From assembly GCF_000974805.1 (NCBI RefSeq), contig NZ_BBQZ01000005.1, positions 246,777 through 310,776 on the forward strand: a stretch of DNA of 64,000 bases, in the 5' to 3' direction. Numbering within the stretch: the stretch's first letter is position 1; every line of letters starts with the position of its first letter. A program made the position numbers and the translations under genes. The notes beneath the pieces are model-generated. The model had not been told where the DNA came from, searched no databases, and saw only the letters and a list, made by a program, of their open reading frames with translations. This DNA comes from Demequina salsinemoris (lineage in GTDB: Bacteria; Actinomycetota; Actinomycetes; Actinomycetales; Demequinaceae). Shown here in pieces: positions 62,255 to 64,000 of the stretch.

Positions 62255-63565
62255 GTGCCCGGCCCGCTGATCCACAACGCCCTTGGAGCGGCTCCGCCGG
62301 TCGTGGCTCGCGCGGAGGGCGTGTGGCTCTGGGACGCCGAGGGCAACCGCTATCTGGACGGATGCGCGGGCGCCGTCGTCAGTGCGATCGGGCACAGCCA
62401 CCCGCACGTGGTCGAAGCGATCGCGGCTCAGGCGGCGAAGGCGACATACGCGCATCGGGGCGCGTTCACCAGCGAGGCCGCCGAGGCCGTGGGAGAGACG
62501 CTCTCCCGGATGAGCGGGTTCCCCGGGGTGTGGCTCGTGGGCTCAGGCAGCGAGGCGACCGAGGCCGCGATGCAGTTCGCGCTGCAGTACCAGCGAGAGG
62601 TGGGCGAACCACAGCGCACGACCTTCCTCACGGCGCGCGCCGGCTATCACGGCAGCACGCTGGGCGCGCTGTCGGCCTCGGGCCACGCTCGGCGGGCGGC
62701 GGTTGCCGGGCTGGCCCTCGACATGACCGCTCTTCCCGCGGGTGACGCGCTGCGCGACCAGGGCGATCAGAGCGAGACCGAGTACGCGGAGGCGATGCTG
62801 CGGGAGGCCCGGACGATCATCCACGAGCATGCGGACTCCCTGGCGGCCGTCATGATCGAGCCGGTCGGCGGCGCGACCCTCGGTGCGAACACTCATCCAG
62901 CCGGCTACCTCGCCGGCCTCAAGCGTCTCTGCGAGGAGACCGGCGCGCTGTTCATCGCCGATGAGGTGATGACTGGCATGGGACGCACGGGGACGGTGCT
63001 CGCGTGCGATGCCGAGGGTGTTCAGGCGGACCTGGTCGCGATGGGCAAGGGCCTGGGATCCGGATACACCCCGATCGCCGCGGTGCTGGTCTCTTCTCGC
63101 GTGCTGACAGCCATCGAGCAGGGCTCGGGAGCGGTCCTCGGAGGGCACACCTATGCAGGCAACCCGCTGTCCGCAGCGACGGCGCTCGCGGTGCTCGAGG
63201 TGTTCGAGACGGAGGACGTCATCGCGCGCGGAAGAGGGGCGGCGGCGGTCCTGCGCGAGCAGCTCGATGAGCTCGCGACGCGTCATGGGATCGTGACAGA
63301 CGTCCGCGGGCGCGGGATGCTGCTCGGCCTTGAGCTCGACGCGGGAGGCCGGAGACAGGGAGCCACCGCATCGGCGCTGTACGCCGCTTGCGCCGCGCAC
63401 GGGCTGGTCGTCTACCCGACCACCGGCGGGTACGTGGACGCGGTCATCATCGCGCCGCCACTGATGATCGAGAGGGGCGAGATCTCGGTGCTCGTCGTGG
63501 CCCTGGACGCTGCGCTGACTGACCTCGAGACCTCGTATGAGGCCCCTCAGAGACTCCCTGACTAG
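62255..63565 (+). CDS. PLP-dependent class III aminotransferase
   Basis: The 436-residue fold-type I enzyme has GSGSEATEAAMQFA (about 91-104, phosphate-binding), the ADEVMTGMGRTG aspartate (about 238) and AMGKGLGSGYTPIAAV with the PLP lysine near residue 265. Class III members move amino groups from omega-amines, ornithine or diaminobutyrate to a keto acid; the substrate is unknown. GTG 62255 follows TAGGAGG. It begins 9 bases after proB, so a link to glutamate semialdehyde/ornithine metabolism is possible but only inferred. Confidence 0.88.
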   Translation: MPGPLIHNALGAAPPVVARAEGVWLWDAEGNRYLDGCAGAVVSAIGHSHPHVVEAIAAQAAKATYAHRGAFTSEAAEAVGETLSRMSGFPGVWLVGSGSEATEAAMQFALQYQREVGEPQRTTFLTARAGYHGSTLGALSASGHARRAAVAGLALDMTALPAGDALRDQGDQSETEYAEAMLREARTIIHEHADSLAAVMIEPVGGATLGANTHPAGYLAGLKRLCEETGALFIADEVMTGMGRTGTVLACDAEGVQADLVAMGKGLGSGYTPIAAVLVSSRVLTAIEQGSGAVLGGHTYAGNPLSAATALAVLEVFETEDVIARGRGAAAVLREQLDELATRHGIVTDVRGRGMLLGLELDAGGRRQGATASALYAACAAHGLVVYPTTGGYVDAVIIAPPLMIERGEISVLVVALDAALTDLETSYEAPQRLPD

Positions 63566-63776
63566 ATTTCCGGCAGATTTCCGGCGATTTATCAGGACAG
63601 ACGCGATCCATTGCTGAGAATTACACCGATGTGGTCATCCGCACCCCGTGCGCACGTGTAGTGTCTTCCCCCGGAACGAGGTCGGAAATACATCCGAAAG
63701 CGCGGTCGCCGAGGCGGACGACAAGATGTACGATTGAGATCCTCCACTCAAGCGGGAGACAAGCCGGCAAGGCGAG
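63566..63776. other. Spacer between aminotransferase and tandem promoters
   Basis: No gene is seen. It begins with a tandem 11-bp repeat AGATTTCCGGC (63564-63574, 63575-63585) and is less GC-rich than its surroundings. No clear terminator is visible. Confidence 0.5.
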
Positions 63777-64000
63777 TTGACAAGAGCGCAAGAGTGGGTA
63801 AGGTCGAAGGGTTGCGCCGAGCGAGGTTGAGAGACTGAGCGAGGAGCGACGCCCGCCAATCTGACAGGTCGATTTGACAGGTCAGCGAGGATGGGTAAGA
63901 TTGAAGGGTTGCGCCGAGCGAGGCTGAGAGGCCGGAGCGAGGAGCAGCACCCACCGATCTGGCGGCTCGCCGAAGAAGCGAGTTGACAAGTCAGAGAATG
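63777..64000 (+). promoter_or_regulatory. Three tandem promoters in direct repeats, probably upstream of an rRNA operon
   Basis: P1 is TTGACA (63777-63782), 16 bases, TAAGGT (63799-63804). P2 is TTGACA (63874-63879), 16 bases, TAAGAT (63896-63901). P3 begins with TTGACA (63983-63988), and its -10 falls outside the window. About 52 bases after each -10 are nearly identical (GGGTTGCGCCGAGCGAGG and GCGAGGAGC shared). Multiple identical strong promoters are typical of rrn operons; 16S rRNA itself is not in view. Confidence 0.75.

Overview
The window comes from the chromosome of a high-GC (about 70%) Gram-positive actinobacterium. It is most likely a member of the Micrococcales near the Cellulomonadaceae/Demequinaceae, although no rRNA is visible to fix the genus. 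The evidence is strong GC bias at third codon positions, many GTG and some TTG starts, many leaderless-type starts (a TANNNT box 6-7 bases before ATG/GTG), an IclR regulator (NdgR type) next to leuCD, a HAIR box at clpB, and typical actinobacterial gene orders (plsC-gpsA-ddl-DUF3515-thiL; recG-rsmD-coaD-yceD-rpmF-rnc-mutM; rne-rplU-rpmA-obg-proB).

Layout. 1-8 kb is accessory metabolism: a truncated medium-chain oxidoreductase, a TetR regulator divergent from an MFS transporter plus GH78 alpha-L-rhamnosidase operon, a membrane acyltransferase-like protein and a reductase/epimerase. 7.6-15.3 kb holds an FAH hydrolase, gltX, a HAD phosphatase, tRNA-Gln, a ClpB without its N-domain, tRNA-Glu, a lipoprotein and a GH43 protein. 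15.3-21.5 kb holds a flavoprotein, a DCC thiol protein, an ECF sigma factor with a DUF5667-like partner, a flavodoxin-like protein, adenosine deaminase and ndgR. 21.5-30.2 kb carries leuCD, two kinases, murA, plsC, gpsA and ddl. 30.3-38 kb is a looser stretch (degenerate SDR, DUF3515, MATE, XRE module, DUF4386, oxidoreductase, thiL, acetyltransferase) rich in intergenic repeats. 38.3-47.1 kb is the conserved rpmB/DAK2/recG/rsmD/coaD/rpmF/rnc/mutM block, interrupted by a membrane protein with a CBM2-like domain.

47.1-55.3 kb is the most coherent system. A cydA-cydB-cydD-cydC operon (cytochrome bd oxidase and its ABC assembly exporter) ends with an overlapping DevS/DosT-type GAF histidine kinase, and it faces a DevR/DosR-type response regulator. 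Two boxes matching the GGGAC-N4-GTCC core of DosR sites lie upstream of cydA, which suggests an oxygen/redox-responsive feedback circuit. 55.8-63.6 kb is rne, an unknown gene, rplU, rpmA, obgE, proB and a class III aminotransferase. The last 230 bases contain three tandem sigma70-type promoters in a direct repeat, as expected just upstream of an rRNA operon.

Across the whole window a 10-mer, GGACGATGCG, occurs about 39 times by hand count in roughly equal numbers on both strands, in genes and in intergenic clusters. Its density and strand balance resemble DNA-uptake sequences. I consider this the strongest candidate for something undescribed here. Three long intergenic inverted repeats and a 9-bp minisatellite lie near clusters of this motif.
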